Shown piece by piece: positions 6,926 through 13,445 of a DNA stretch of 14,077 bases. The notes beneath the pieces were generated by a model that was given only the letters and a program-made list of their open reading frames with translations, was not told the origin of the DNA and did no database searches. This stretch comes from Bacteroidales bacterium. GTDB lineage: Bacteria; Bacteroidota; Bacteroidia; Bacteroidales; UBA3663. Within the stretch, counting starts at the first letter, position 1, and each line of letters starts with the position of its first letter. The DNA lies in contig JAGBQS010000125.1 in NCBI GenBank assembly GCA_017632695.1, forward strand, positions 1-14,077, written 5' to 3'. The position numbers were made by a program, and so were the translations under genes.

Positions 6926-7693
6926 ATGAAACAGTTCCAGCCAATCGCAGTGAGAGAAATAAATTTTTCTCGCTACACCAATGCCTCCTTGCAGAGTCTC
7001 TACATGGAAATCGCTGAAATCCTGCGACTTTCCGGCATCTTCGACACCGATGAGACCCGCGAACTTTTTAATCTGTATTGCCAGAAATACGAAGAACTGG
7101 TCAATTTAGGGAAATATGTTCCCTCCCTGATGACAACGACCGAAGTAAGGGAAGCCTGCAAAGAATCGGACTTGGCCTTTCTGCACCTTCATAAGGAGCT
7201 GACATCGCTGAAGTTTCACACTTCACCCGAAGTGATCTCGGCCTATCCGCAACTGGAAAAGGAAGTCCTGAAACAGTTCCCGGTCACTACAACAATCAGA
7301 TCCCGACAGGATCTCCGCAACCAATACTATACCATTATGGCTTCAAGACTCATCAACGATTGGTCGGAACTGATCAGTCAGGTGGACCTGATGCCTGAAG
7401 TGGTAAGGCTGCAAAAGGCGGTCGATGTATTTAATCAGGCTTACAACCATCGGATAGAGGAGAAGACAACCAAGGACCCTGGAAAAAGTCGCTGTATGTT
7501 AAAAGAACTGCGCTTGCTGTATCTTCAACTGATGAGTTACCTGGAAGTCTGGGCCAATAATCCTGTCAGCGTATCTCCCTATCGGGAGCGTGCCGAAAAG
7601 GCCCGTGACACAATCCAAACGTGCAACGTACTTATCGGTAAATATCGCAAAAGCATGCTTATTTCGGCCGGCAACCGCCGGCGTGCCCGGTAA
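6926..7693 (+). CDS. Conserved-looking helical cytoplasmic protein, possibly DUF6261-like
   Basis: 255 aa, no signal peptide, no membrane segment. It is predicted almost wholly alpha-helical: long runs of Leu, Glu, Lys and Arg, for example TTTEVREACKESDLAFLHLH (about 70-89), RSRQDLRNQYYTIMASRLIN (about 126-145), and a helical C-terminal half ending in a basic tail (GNRRRAR). Length and general pattern (N-terminal FSRYTN..LQSLY, mid-protein T.eV.eaC.eSD, C-terminal Y.eRAEKARD) recall DUF6261 proteins of Bacteroidales, but the match is from memory and weak. Function unknown. It has its own promoter (6580-6610), a leader filled by the 42-bp repeat array, and a terminator candidate downstream. 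ATG at 6926 is chosen because it is the first in-frame ATG and begins a clean helical region. Confidence 0.75.
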   Translation: MKQFQPIAVREINFSRYTNASLQSLYMEIAEILRLSGIFDTDETRELFNLYCQKYEELVNLGKYVPSLMTTTEVREACKESDLAFLHLHKELTSLKFHTSPEVISAYPQLEKEVLKQFPVTTTIRSRQDLRNQYYTIMASRLINDWSELISQVDLMPEVVRLQKAVDVFNQAYNHRIEEKTTKDPGKSRCMLKELRLLYLQLMSYLEVWANNPVSVSPYRERAEKARDTIQTCNVLIGKYRKSMLISAGNRRRAR

Positions 7694-7978
7694 AGAGCAG
7701 ATACTATCCCAAGAACGTAATAATTTGTTGTGAATTTTGCATATTTATACATTGGTATAAGAGGGGCTTAGAAATTGCCCTACGAGATAATTTTTGCCGC
7801 CAGACCTGGAAAAACTTTTTCTCTGGTGAGGCGGCAAATTTTTTCAGGTAGGGCAGTAAAAACGCTCCCTGTCGCAGCTGAATCAGGTATCAGTGGAAGC
7901 CTGATAAAAATGCATAAAAACTGAAAACTGTAAGTCGGTTAATCGACTACGCTAAAAACAAACACAGGCTCTGTTTTT
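7694..7978. other. Intergenic region between convergent units
   Basis: 285 bp without a supported gene. Besides the nested palindrome at 7776-7855 it holds small perfect hairpins: TTATAC-attg-GTATAA (7745-7760), ATCAGG with CCTGAT near 7880-7905, and AGTCG with CGACT near 7930-7950. No TAnnTTTG promoter was found. No convincing minus-strand terminator was found beyond the truncated copy at 7979. Confidence 0.5.
7776..7855 (+). terminator. Nested palindrome containing a rho-independent terminator
   Basis: Inner stem: TTTGCCGCC (7793-7801) pairs perfectly with GGCGGCAAA (7830-7838), followed directly by six Ts (7839-7844). This is a good plus-strand terminator for the gene ending at 7693. Outer stem: TGCCCTAC (7776-7783) pairs perfectly with GTAGGGCA (7848-7855). 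Alternative inner pairing CCAGA (7800-7804) with TCTGG (7822-7826) also exists. No T tract follows on the minus strand, so it is not bidirectional. The outer arms are more than a terminator needs. Confidence 0.6.
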
Positions 7979-8398
7979 TCATTTAAATGCTGATTTGATT
8001 TTAAAGTCAAACCGGTAGCCAAATGAAAGCGTAAAGCCTATGTTTTTGCAACGATCTTGCCCATCAGTCACATCGGCCAAACCGAAATTTGCGCGCAGAT
8101 CGGTCACAAAATGTCTGTATTCGTACGAGAAACCAAGCGGAATCGACATATCAAAAGTCTTATAATTCTTATTCGCCTTTATAATCACATCTTTCTCGTA
8201 CAATTTTTCGGCGTCCATATTAACCGTCCAACTGTCATTAATAAATCCGATGGAATATTCTCCATCCGCACTTGCAATATAACCTAACCGGCTTCTGTAA
8301 TTCGAGCGTACCAGCCAGTCCAACTGCATGCCAGCATTCAGCGCAAAACCTTTGCCGATATACAGTTTTGCCATTACGGGTACGTTAATGTAATGCAT
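7979..8398 (-). pseudogene. Truncated outer-membrane beta-barrel paralog (copy A')
   Basis: An open frame of 139 aa equals only the C-terminal half of the beta-barrel encoded at 9322-10191. By hand, the 126 residues from AKLYIGKGF to FDFKIK align without gaps to that protein at about 70 % identity. There is no signal peptide, and an in-frame TAG lies two codons before the ATG at 8398. Just upstream on the minus strand, the 13 bases 8417-8405 match copy A's coding bases 9807-9795 at 12 of 13 positions, but about 29 bases between that match and the LNLHY/MHYI region are missing, which shifts the frame. The repeat-derived terminator of the preceding gene separates it from the operon. I read it as a silent remnant of a third tandem copy. 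Expression as a short protein is unlikely, as it could not be exported. Confidence 0.75.
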
Positions 8399-8424
8399 AT
8401 TCTAAAACCGTATTGGTAAAAACG

Positions 8425-8458
8425 CAAATAGCCTCCGTCTTTAAACGAAGGCTATTTG
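8425..8458 (-). terminator. Terminator of copy B, built from a solo 42-bp-type repeat
   Basis: CAAATAGCCTCCGT (8425-8438) faces ACGAAGGCTATTTG (8445-8458) across a 6-nt loop. The one imperfect position is C-A on the plus strand but G-U on the minus strand, so the minus-strand RNA pairs all 14 positions. It is followed there by CGTTTTTACC (8424-8415). It begins 17 bp after the stop of the gene at 8475, so termination of the minus operon is likely. Confidence 0.65.
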
Positions 8459-8464
8459 TAAAAT
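8430..8464 (+). repeat. Solo copy of the 42-bp leader repeat
   Basis: Bases 8431-8464 match the second unit of the leader array (6684-6717) at 31 of 34 positions, in the same orientation, including the GAAGGCT arm and the TTTGTAAAAT tail. It overlaps the terminator hairpin. The repeat is therefore a dispersed family, not a purely local duplication. Confidence 0.8.
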
Positions 8465-8474
8465 AAGTTTGAAG

Positions 8475-9347
8475 TTATAAGTCAAAACGGTAGCCGACAC
8501 TGAATGTGAACGCCTGAACACGGCAATCTGCATCATTGTTTTTAGCCATGTCGCTCAGACCAAATTCGGCACGTGCCTCGAACAGCAGATGGCGATAATC
8601 GAACGACACTCCGACGGGAATGGAGAAATCAAACCGTTCAAAAGTATCGGTTGTCTCTATCTTTTCCTTTATTTCATACCACTTTCCGGCTTCGAACTGC
8701 TTTGACTTGTATCGGCCGAATATTTCATCCTGAATAATGTACTGACTGGCGTTGTTGAATTTTATCCGATGTTTATAGTTTAGGTATGCCTGCCGGAGCC
8801 CTCCTAACTGAATGCCGGCATTTAATGCCAACCCTTTATATACATAGTATCGGGTCATAACAGGAACCTGCAGATAGTGCAACTGGAGATTCAATTCTTT
8901 GGACTCCCAATCGAAGTTCGGCTCTTGCATATAAGAGGTAGTACAATGATCCGTTTCATATCTGGACTTTTTGTAACTATAGTTAAAACCGGCCAGGACT
9001 GCCCACCGTTTGCTTATCTGGTACTGGAAGTCTACGCCGCCGGCAAAGCCGGTATGGGAATGTGGCTTATCAAACATCAGCAAAATCCGGTTAGCATATT
9101 CCTCTTCCGGAATATTATTTCCCCATTGATTATTGCCTTGATTGTAAAGCTCGTATAACCGGGTTCTGTCCACTATCGAGAACAGAGACCCCATTTCGGA
9201 ATCGCCCATCAGTTTCGATACCTGCAACCCAATTTTCGGAGTTACAGAAAAGCTTCCGGGTTCAGGTTGCGCAAATACAATGGTTCCACATAGCAATGTG
9301 GCAGCGCAAATAAAGAAAAACTTACTTGTCGTAGAATTTGTAAACAT
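8475..9347 (-). CDS. Outer-membrane beta-barrel protein, copy B
   Basis: 290 aa. Signal peptide: FFFICAATLLCGTIVFA, likely cut before QPEPGSFSV. The mature part alternates short beta-strands and polar loops: FSVTPKIGLQVSKL, HTGFAGGVDFQYQI, WAVLAGFNYSYK, LNLQLHYLQVPVMTRYYV, LALNAGIQL, FDFSIPVGVSFDYRH, and the terminal strand FTFSVGYRFDL. This matches small (8-12 strand) Bacteroidetes 'porin family' outer-membrane proteins. Paralogous to the gene at 9322-10191 but more diverged than copy A' is from A, especially in the long loop at about 190-225. ATG 9347 lies inside the end of the upstream gene (26-bp overlap), pointing to coupled translation. Ligand or pore function unknown. Confidence 0.85.
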   Translation of the reverse strand: MFTNSTTSKFFFICAATLLCGTIVFAQPEPGSFSVTPKIGLQVSKLMGDSEMGSLFSIVDRTRLYELYNQGNNQWGNNIPEEEYANRILLMFDKPHSHTGFAGGVDFQYQISKRWAVLAGFNYSYKKSRYETDHCTTSYMQEPNFDWESKELNLQLHYLQVPVMTRYYVYKGLALNAGIQLGGLRQAYLNYKHRIKFNNASQYIIQDEIFGRYKSKQFEAGKWYEIKEKIETTDTFERFDFSIPVGVSFDYRHLLFEARAEFGLSDMAKNNDADCRVQAFTFSVGYRFDL

Positions 9348-10191
9348 AATCTTCTTTTAATTTGAAATCAAACCGGTAACCAAACGAGAGCGTGAAGCCT
9401 ATGTTTCTGCAATGACCGTGCCCATCGCCAATATCTGCCCATCCGAGATTGGCTCGCAAATCTGTCACATAATGTCCGTATTCGTACGAAAAACCGACAG
9501 GAAAAGAAATGTCAAAACGATGAAACAGTTTACTTGTTTTTATCTTCACATCTTCTTCATACACTTTTTCTGCATCTATCCTGACACGCCAGGCATCATC
9601 AATGAATCCGATGTAATACTCTCCAGGCACGCTGGTGCTATAGCCTAAGCGGCTTCTGTAATTGGAACGTATGAGCCATTCAATCTGTGCTCCGGCATTC
9701 AGCGCAAAGCCTTGTCCGATGTACAACTTGGCTATTGTGGGTAAGGTGAAATAATGCAGATTGAGACGTACATCTTTAACATCCCATTGCATCGAAACTG
9801 TATTGGTATTTGGGATTAACGGATTGTATTCGTCTGTATCGTACTTACAGCCCTTGAAAGCATAGCCTACACCCGTTACAAACGCCCAAAGCCGGCTTCG
9901 GTGCCATTGTATATCCACATTTCCGGCAAATGCCATCCGATATTTTGTGTTATATAAAGGTTTTTCCGAAAGTCCTGTTTCAAAAAAGTTAGTGACAGTC
10001 GGAGTATAATCTTCACTCGTAGCACGAAGAACATAACCAAAAGGTATTTCTAACGCTGCATCGTCCATCATGTTCGTAGCCGATATTCCGATTCTCGGAG
10101 TAATCGAAAATGTATTCTGTTCTGGCTGAGCTATTGCCGATGTACCGACAATAAACAAAAACGCTGAAAGCAATGAAATTTTACTATACAT
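9322..10191 (-). CDS. Outer-membrane beta-barrel protein, copy A
   Basis: 289 aa from ATG 10191. The open frame can be extended to a TTG at 10227, but ATG 10191 gives a standard signal peptide (MYSKISLLSAFLFIVGTSAIA, cut before QPEQNTFSI) and the same length as copy B. Strand-like segments include FSITPRIGIS, AFAGNVDIQWH, WAFVTGVGYAFKG, VRLNLHYFTLPTIAKLYI, FALNAGAQIEWL, FDISFPVGFSYEYGH and FTLSFGYRFDF. The family normally ends near an aromatic terminal strand; here a tail of about 15 residues (KLKEDYVYKFYDK) follows, encoded by DNA that also encodes the start of copy B. This suggests loss of the original stop. It lies 46 bp after the 210-aa barrel gene in one minus-strand operon. Confidence 0.85.
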   Translation of the reverse strand: MYSKISLLSAFLFIVGTSAIAQPEQNTFSITPRIGISATNMMDDAALEIPFGYVLRATSEDYTPTVTNFFETGLSEKPLYNTKYRMAFAGNVDIQWHRSRLWAFVTGVGYAFKGCKYDTDEYNPLIPNTNTVSMQWDVKDVRLNLHYFTLPTIAKLYIGQGFALNAGAQIEWLIRSNYRSRLGYSTSVPGEYYIGFIDDAWRVRIDAEKVYEEDVKIKTSKLFHRFDISFPVGFSYEYGHYVTDLRANLGWADIGDGHGHCRNIGFTLSFGYRFDFKLKEDYVYKFYDK

Positions 10192-10237
10192 TTTTATATA
10201 AGCGTAAGATTTATAATGAGTTTTCAATCAGTTATTT

Positions 10238-10870
10238 CTATTTCAGATTAAAACCTGCGGAGATATCAATGAACGAGGTGTGCGTATGGCTCTTATTATA
10301 GAAGTTGGTAAAATAGGGAGAATAACGGAACCCGATAAAGACAGGGTTGAAGTTGAAATAGGCTCCTAATATACCTCCAAACTGGAAACGCTTGCCATGA
10401 ACATCATCGGTCTCGAAGATATTTATTTGTATTCTGGACGAAGAAGACTTGACTTCCCCTAACGTGTAGTAACTGAAATTCAGACCGGCATAAGGTTCAA
10501 CGTTGATCCTGCTTTTACCTATCTTGTAGGTTACTGCAACCGGAACGGACAGGCAGCCCAACTTTTCCGTACAGTTCTCGCTCCACCAGGCGTATGGGAC
10601 ATAATAACTTGCCTTTACTTGTGTGTATTTCAGTCCTACAAGCAGATAGCAAGGCCGATGTTCAACAAACTTGACGCCTCTTTCGGCAAACACGGTAAAT
10701 CCTTTGTCTGAACCTTCGGATGATATTGCATCGTCGTCGTTGCTTTGGCTCTGCATGCCGCCTAACGCCAAACCGCCTCCAACACGATAATAGACCGTTT
10801 CAAACTCATTCTGGGCAAAACCGGCATGGCAGCCCAGGAAAATGACAATACAAATAAGAAGCTTTTTCAT
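10238..10870 (-). CDS. Outer-membrane beta-barrel protein (210 aa)
   Basis: Signal peptide: MKKLLICIVIFLGCHAGFA with a likely cut before QNEFETV. The mature part has barrel-like alternation: YYRVGGGLALGGMQ, YLLVGLKYTQVKASYY, LSVPVAVTYKI, INVEPYAGLNFSYYT, RFQFGGILGAYFNF, VFIGFRYSPYF, ending FIDISAGFNLK. An acidic/serine loop (about 40-56, NDDDAISSEGSD) is probably surface-exposed. Not a close paralog of copies A and B, but the same general class (OmpA-like small barrel / outer membrane beta-barrel protein). 36 bp downstream of the zinc-ribbon membrane protein gene with no promoter box visible in the gap, so co-transcription is likely. The cysteine at residue 14 is within the hydrophobic core and not followed by a convincing lipoprotein pattern. 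Confidence 0.8.
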   Translation of the reverse strand: MKKLLICIVIFLGCHAGFAQNEFETVYYRVGGGLALGGMQSQSNDDDAISSEGSDKGFTVFAERGVKFVEHRPCYLLVGLKYTQVKASYYVPYAWWSENCTEKLGCLSVPVAVTYKIGKSRINVEPYAGLNFSYYTLGEVKSSSSRIQINIFETDDVHGKRFQFGGILGAYFNFNPVFIGFRYSPYFTNFYNKSHTHTSFIDISAGFNLK

Positions 10871-10906
10871 ATACTATAGTAGAATGTTGTGAATAAATAC
10901 GATTAT

Positions 10907-11815
10907 TTACGCTCCCTGAATCATAGCTACGAGCCCCATGATGATTCCAAATGCAAAGAGGCAGAGCATAGTGGCAATAAAGAATAAGAGGAACGATGCG
11001 ATAATATACCAGACGGTGCGTCTGTAGCTGTAGCCCGACAGTTGTTTCAGGGGAATGATTGCCAGAGGGTATGTCAATGTTTCAAGTAACGGATTCAGGC
11101 ACAGGAACCCTAACACAACCGAATAAATAGTGAGCATATTCGAGATATACACCAATGCTACGAAGAACTCGGAATACTTCAGGTCGGGAATGGCAGGGCA
11201 TCGGCGGAACCAGAAATAGAGAGGACCGGAAAACAGAAAAAGGAAAGAGAGAGATACAAGCGTCATGTGCTGATAGGTCCACTCCATACTTTTCCGTGCC
11301 AATCGCAACGTTTCGATCATTATCTGCTTCTGTTTTTCTGATAGTTCTGAATCGGATTCAGATGTGCCTTCAACTTCCGACTGAGAATCGAAGAATCCGG
11401 CATTAAACTCTCCGATACTCTCGGCAATGCGGTTTTTGCCCGTAATGTTGAATCCTGATTCGATAAACAGCGAAAGCGTTACAAGCAGGAAGAACATTTT
11501 GAACGGAGGGAAATAGGCCATCTGCATGCCCTTCAGGTAGTCGCGGATCATGTATCCCGGGCGTAGCAGGAGGTCGCGGATGGATCGGAACATGCCGCGA
11601 TTACCCAGTCCCCAGACATCGAGGAACAGCAGCATGGCCTTTTTGAACGAGTAGCGGCCGATTTTGGCCGACTGGCCGCATCGGGGACAATAATTACCTG
11701 TATAACTGGTGCCGCAGGTAGGGCAGACGTGGCTCTCTTCGGACATCGGCATTACCTCATGAGGACGTTGCTGCCACTGTGTGAACTGTCTGTATTTTTC
11801 TGATATTGCATTCAT
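10907..11815 (-). CDS. Zinc-ribbon multi-pass membrane protein (DUF3667 type)
   Basis: 302 aa. The N-terminus holds a zinc ribbon, CPTC (31-34) and CPRC (43-46), typical of a small metal-bound knuckle on the cytoplasmic side. It is followed by FKKAMLLFLDVWGLGNRG (57-74) and SIRDLLLRPGYMIRDYLKG (78-96), the segment characteristic of DUF3667 proteins. Hydrophobic helices follow at about 104-119, 182-200, 213-250 and 268-298. Between helices 1 and 2 lies an acidic stretch (SEVEGTSESDSELSEKQKQ). Function of the family is unknown. It is the first gene of a minus-strand operon with four downstream barrel genes (three intact or nearly so), which may hint at an envelope role; this is context only. 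A -7 box lies 22 bp before the ATG at 11815. Confidence 0.8.
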   Translation of the reverse strand: MNAISEKYRQFTQWQQRPHEVMPMSEESHVCPTCGTSYTGNYCPRCGQSAKIGRYSFKKAMLLFLDVWGLGNRGMFRSIRDLLLRPGYMIRDYLKGMQMAYFPPFKMFFLLVTLSLFIESGFNITGKNRIAESIGEFNAGFFDSQSEVEGTSESDSELSEKQKQIMIETLRLARKSMEWTYQHMTLVSLSFLFLFSGPLYFWFRRCPAIPDLKYSEFFVALVYISNMLTIYSVVLGFLCLNPLLETLTYPLAIIPLKQLSGYSYRRTVWYIIASFLLFFIATMLCLFAFGIIMGLVAMIQGA

Positions 11816-11837
11816 TTTTATATTCAGTTTATGTGCG

Positions 11838-11845
11838 CAAAGATA
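11838..11845 (-). promoter_or_regulatory. -7 box of the zinc-ribbon/barrel operon promoter
   Basis: On the minus strand 11845-11838 reads TATCTTTG, a full TAnnTTTG match, 22 bp before the ATG at 11815. The upstream -33 position is only a weak TTTCG-like match near 11865-11869, preceded by the nine-T run (11851-11859 on the plus strand) in the spacer. Confidence 0.6.
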
Positions 11846-11947
11846 CGATATTTTTTTTTAATAACGAAATAATTGTTACCGGAAGGCTCTATTTTTGCTC
11901 ATTTTCAGCCATTACTGACGAAAATAACCTCCTGTGCAACATAAAAT

Positions 11948-11978
11948 TTGTATTTGTTTTCAGAAAAACGTATCTTTG
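11948..11978 (+). promoter_or_regulatory. Bacteroidetes-type promoter of the AlkD-like gene
   Basis: TTG (11948-11950), 20-bp spacer, TATCTTTG (11971-11978). Transcription would begin near 11985, about 20 nt before ATG 12006. This decides the start of the gene: the upstream in-frame ATG at 11934 would lie outside the transcript. It is divergent from the minus-strand promoter at 11838-11845. Confidence 0.75.
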
Positions 11979-12005
11979 CACGGAAATCCGAAAAGTTTGT
12001 TTAAC

Positions 12006-12836
12006 ATGAAAGCAACCGAAATCATAGAATATATGGAGACGCTGCAAAACGAAAAGCAGCGTAAAGTGCTGATGGGGTTTTTCAAGACGGCTGCCGGTCA
12101 GTACGGCGAAGGGGATGAGTTCCTGGGTCTGAAAGTGCCGCAGACGCGTGAGGTCGTAAAAGCCGTCGGAACAGACCTGCCCCTTGAAGAGGTTCCGGAA
12201 CTGTTGATGTCCCGCTGGCATGAGGTACGGCTGTGCGGCTGGCTGATATTGGTGGCAAGATTTGAAAAACTGGCAGCCAAACGGCTGGTGAACGATCCGG
12301 ATGCCGTCGGCAAACGCGACGAGATTGTCCGCCTGTATCTGAAATATGCCGAAAGGGCGAACAATTGGGATTTGGTCGACCTCTCGGCACCTAAGATTCT
12401 GGGTCATTGGTTGCTGCTGCCCACTGCGTTGGGCGGCAACGGTATCGGCCTGAACGATGACTATAAGATAACCGTATTTGACGGACTGGCAGCAAGTCCT
12501 TGCCTATGGAAGCAGCGGATGAGTGTGGTCAGCTCGTGGAAGACTACCCAGCAGGGCAATCCCTTCTGGTGTCTGCGTTATGCCGAGTGGCATCTGCATC
12601 ACAGGCACGATCTGATGCACAAGGCCGTAGGCTGGATGCTGCGCGAAATGGGCAAGCGAATCAGCATGGATCTGCTGCGCGACTTCCTGAAAAAGCATGC
12701 ACACGAAATGCCGCGAACCATGCTTCGGTATGCCATCGAGCAGATGACGGACGAGGAGCGGCTTATCTGGATGAATGCGGCTGCATTTTCGGATTTCACC
12801 GCCTTCTCCGATTTCCCGCCCAGACCGAAGCGTTAG
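12006..12836 (+). CDS. AlkD-like DNA alkylation repair glycosylase
   Basis: 276 aa from ATG 12006. It resembles the HEAT-like-repeat DNA glycosylases (AlkC/AlkD family) that excise cationic alkylated bases such as 3-methyladenine and 7-methylguanine. The residues known to matter in Bacillus cereus AlkD (Trp109, Asp113, Arg148, Trp187) have counterparts here: W121 and D125 in NNWDLVD, R171 in LWKQRMSVVSSW, and W210 in KAVGWMLREMGKR, with R-to-W spacing 39 as in AlkD. An insertion of about 11 residues between D125 and R171 includes WLLLPTALGGNGIG. The C-terminus carries a short repeat, AFSDFTAFSDF. Start 12006 is preferred over the in-frame 11934 because the promoter -7 box lies between them. 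Stop overlaps that of the convergent gene. Confidence 0.9.
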   Translation: MKATEIIEYMETLQNEKQRKVLMGFFKTAAGQYGEGDEFLGLKVPQTREVVKAVGTDLPLEEVPELLMSRWHEVRLCGWLILVARFEKLAAKRLVNDPDAVGKRDEIVRLYLKYAERANNWDLVDLSAPKILGHWLLLPTALGGNGIGLNDDYKITVFDGLAASPCLWKQRMSVVSSWKTTQQGNPFWCLRYAEWHLHHRHDLMHKAVGWMLREMGKRISMDLLRDFLKKHAHEMPRTMLRYAIEQMTDEERLIWMNAAAFSDFTAFSDFPPRPKR

Positions 12837-13366
12837 GCTTTCTGCATCGAATAGCCCAGTTTCTTCAGACCCATGGCGGCTCCCAGCAGATACAGGATCC
12901 TGATGGAGCTGATATATACGTGGTAGGCGAGGGGCGACGATGGCTCAATCTGCTCGTGCCGGATCTGGTCGAGCGCCATCTGGGCGCAGTTGCGGACCAC
13001 TTCTTCGCAATCCCAATGGTAAAGATCGAAGCGGACCACCTCGTCCAGATAATCGAATCCGCGAACGTCGCGCAGGTGTTCATAAAGGTTGGGATGCTTG
13101 CTGTACACTTCCCAGCCTTCGTCCCAATAACGGGCAAGAGCGAGGCCCAGATACATGGCCCATCCCAACGAAACCAGCGGATATTGTACAATCTCCTTCA
13201 TGGCATCGGCCGAATAGCTTCCTACCATCGAGTCCCATCGGTCTGTGATGTCCGGCGTTTCAGGCAGCGGACCCTTTTGGGGAATCAAGTCCTGTTCTCT
13301 GAGCAGCTGCATCAGGTTATGGCGCAGCTGTTCTTCGTATTTCTGCAGATATTCTGTCTGTTCCAT
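12833..13366 (-). CDS. Conserved-looking protein of unknown function, 177 aa
   Basis: Not recognised. No signal peptide. The N-terminus is a charged helix (EYLQKYEEQLRHNLMQLLREQ), followed by a Pro-rich link (QKGPLPETPDITDRWDSMVG), then helices with many aromatic residues: PLVSLGWAMYLGLALARYWD (about 64-83), NLYEHLRDVRGFDYLDEVV, and a C-terminal helix YISSIRILYLLGAAMGLKKL that is amphipathic to hydrophobic. The pattern suggests a small soluble all-helical protein, perhaps membrane-associated. Its stop (TAA) overlaps the AlkD-like stop (TAG) on the opposite strand, sharing TTAG at 12833-12836. It lies 79 bp downstream of the plug-domain gene, in the same direction, with no promoter box found, so co-transcription is possible. 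Confidence 0.75.
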   Translation of the reverse strand: MEQTEYLQKYEEQLRHNLMQLLREQDLIPQKGPLPETPDITDRWDSMVGSYSADAMKEIVQYPLVSLGWAMYLGLALARYWDEGWEVYSKHPNLYEHLRDVRGFDYLDEVVRFDLYHWDCEEVVRNCAQMALDQIRHEQIEPSSPLAYHVYISSIRILYLLGAAMGLKKLGYSMQKA

Positions 13367-13445
13367 TAGTTTTTTATCTGATGATTATATTTTTACTGTC
13401 TCTCAGTTTGTTTTTTTTATTGATTTGGGGAAGACCTCAAAAAAC

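Noticed and set aside
7745..7760. TTATAC-attg-GTATAA hairpin as terminator of the gene ending at 7693.
   Set aside because: AT-rich 6-bp stem with no T tract after it; the GC-rich stem at 7793-7838 with T6 is a better candidate.
10192..10227. TTG-initiated N-terminal extension of copy A.
   Set aside because: ATG 10191 gives a standard signal peptide and equal length to copy B.
11878..11897. Possible further copy of the 42-bp repeat (ATAGAGCCTTC on the minus strand) and a TATTTTTG box at 11890-11897.
   Set aside because: Only 11 bases match the repeat and no hairpin arm follows; the box has no TTG at the right spacing (nearest leaves 14 bp).
12500..13369. 289-aa plus-strand open frame spanning the AlkD-like gene end and the 177-aa gene.
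   Set aside because: It crosses two better-supported genes on opposite strands and has no promoter or homology pattern.
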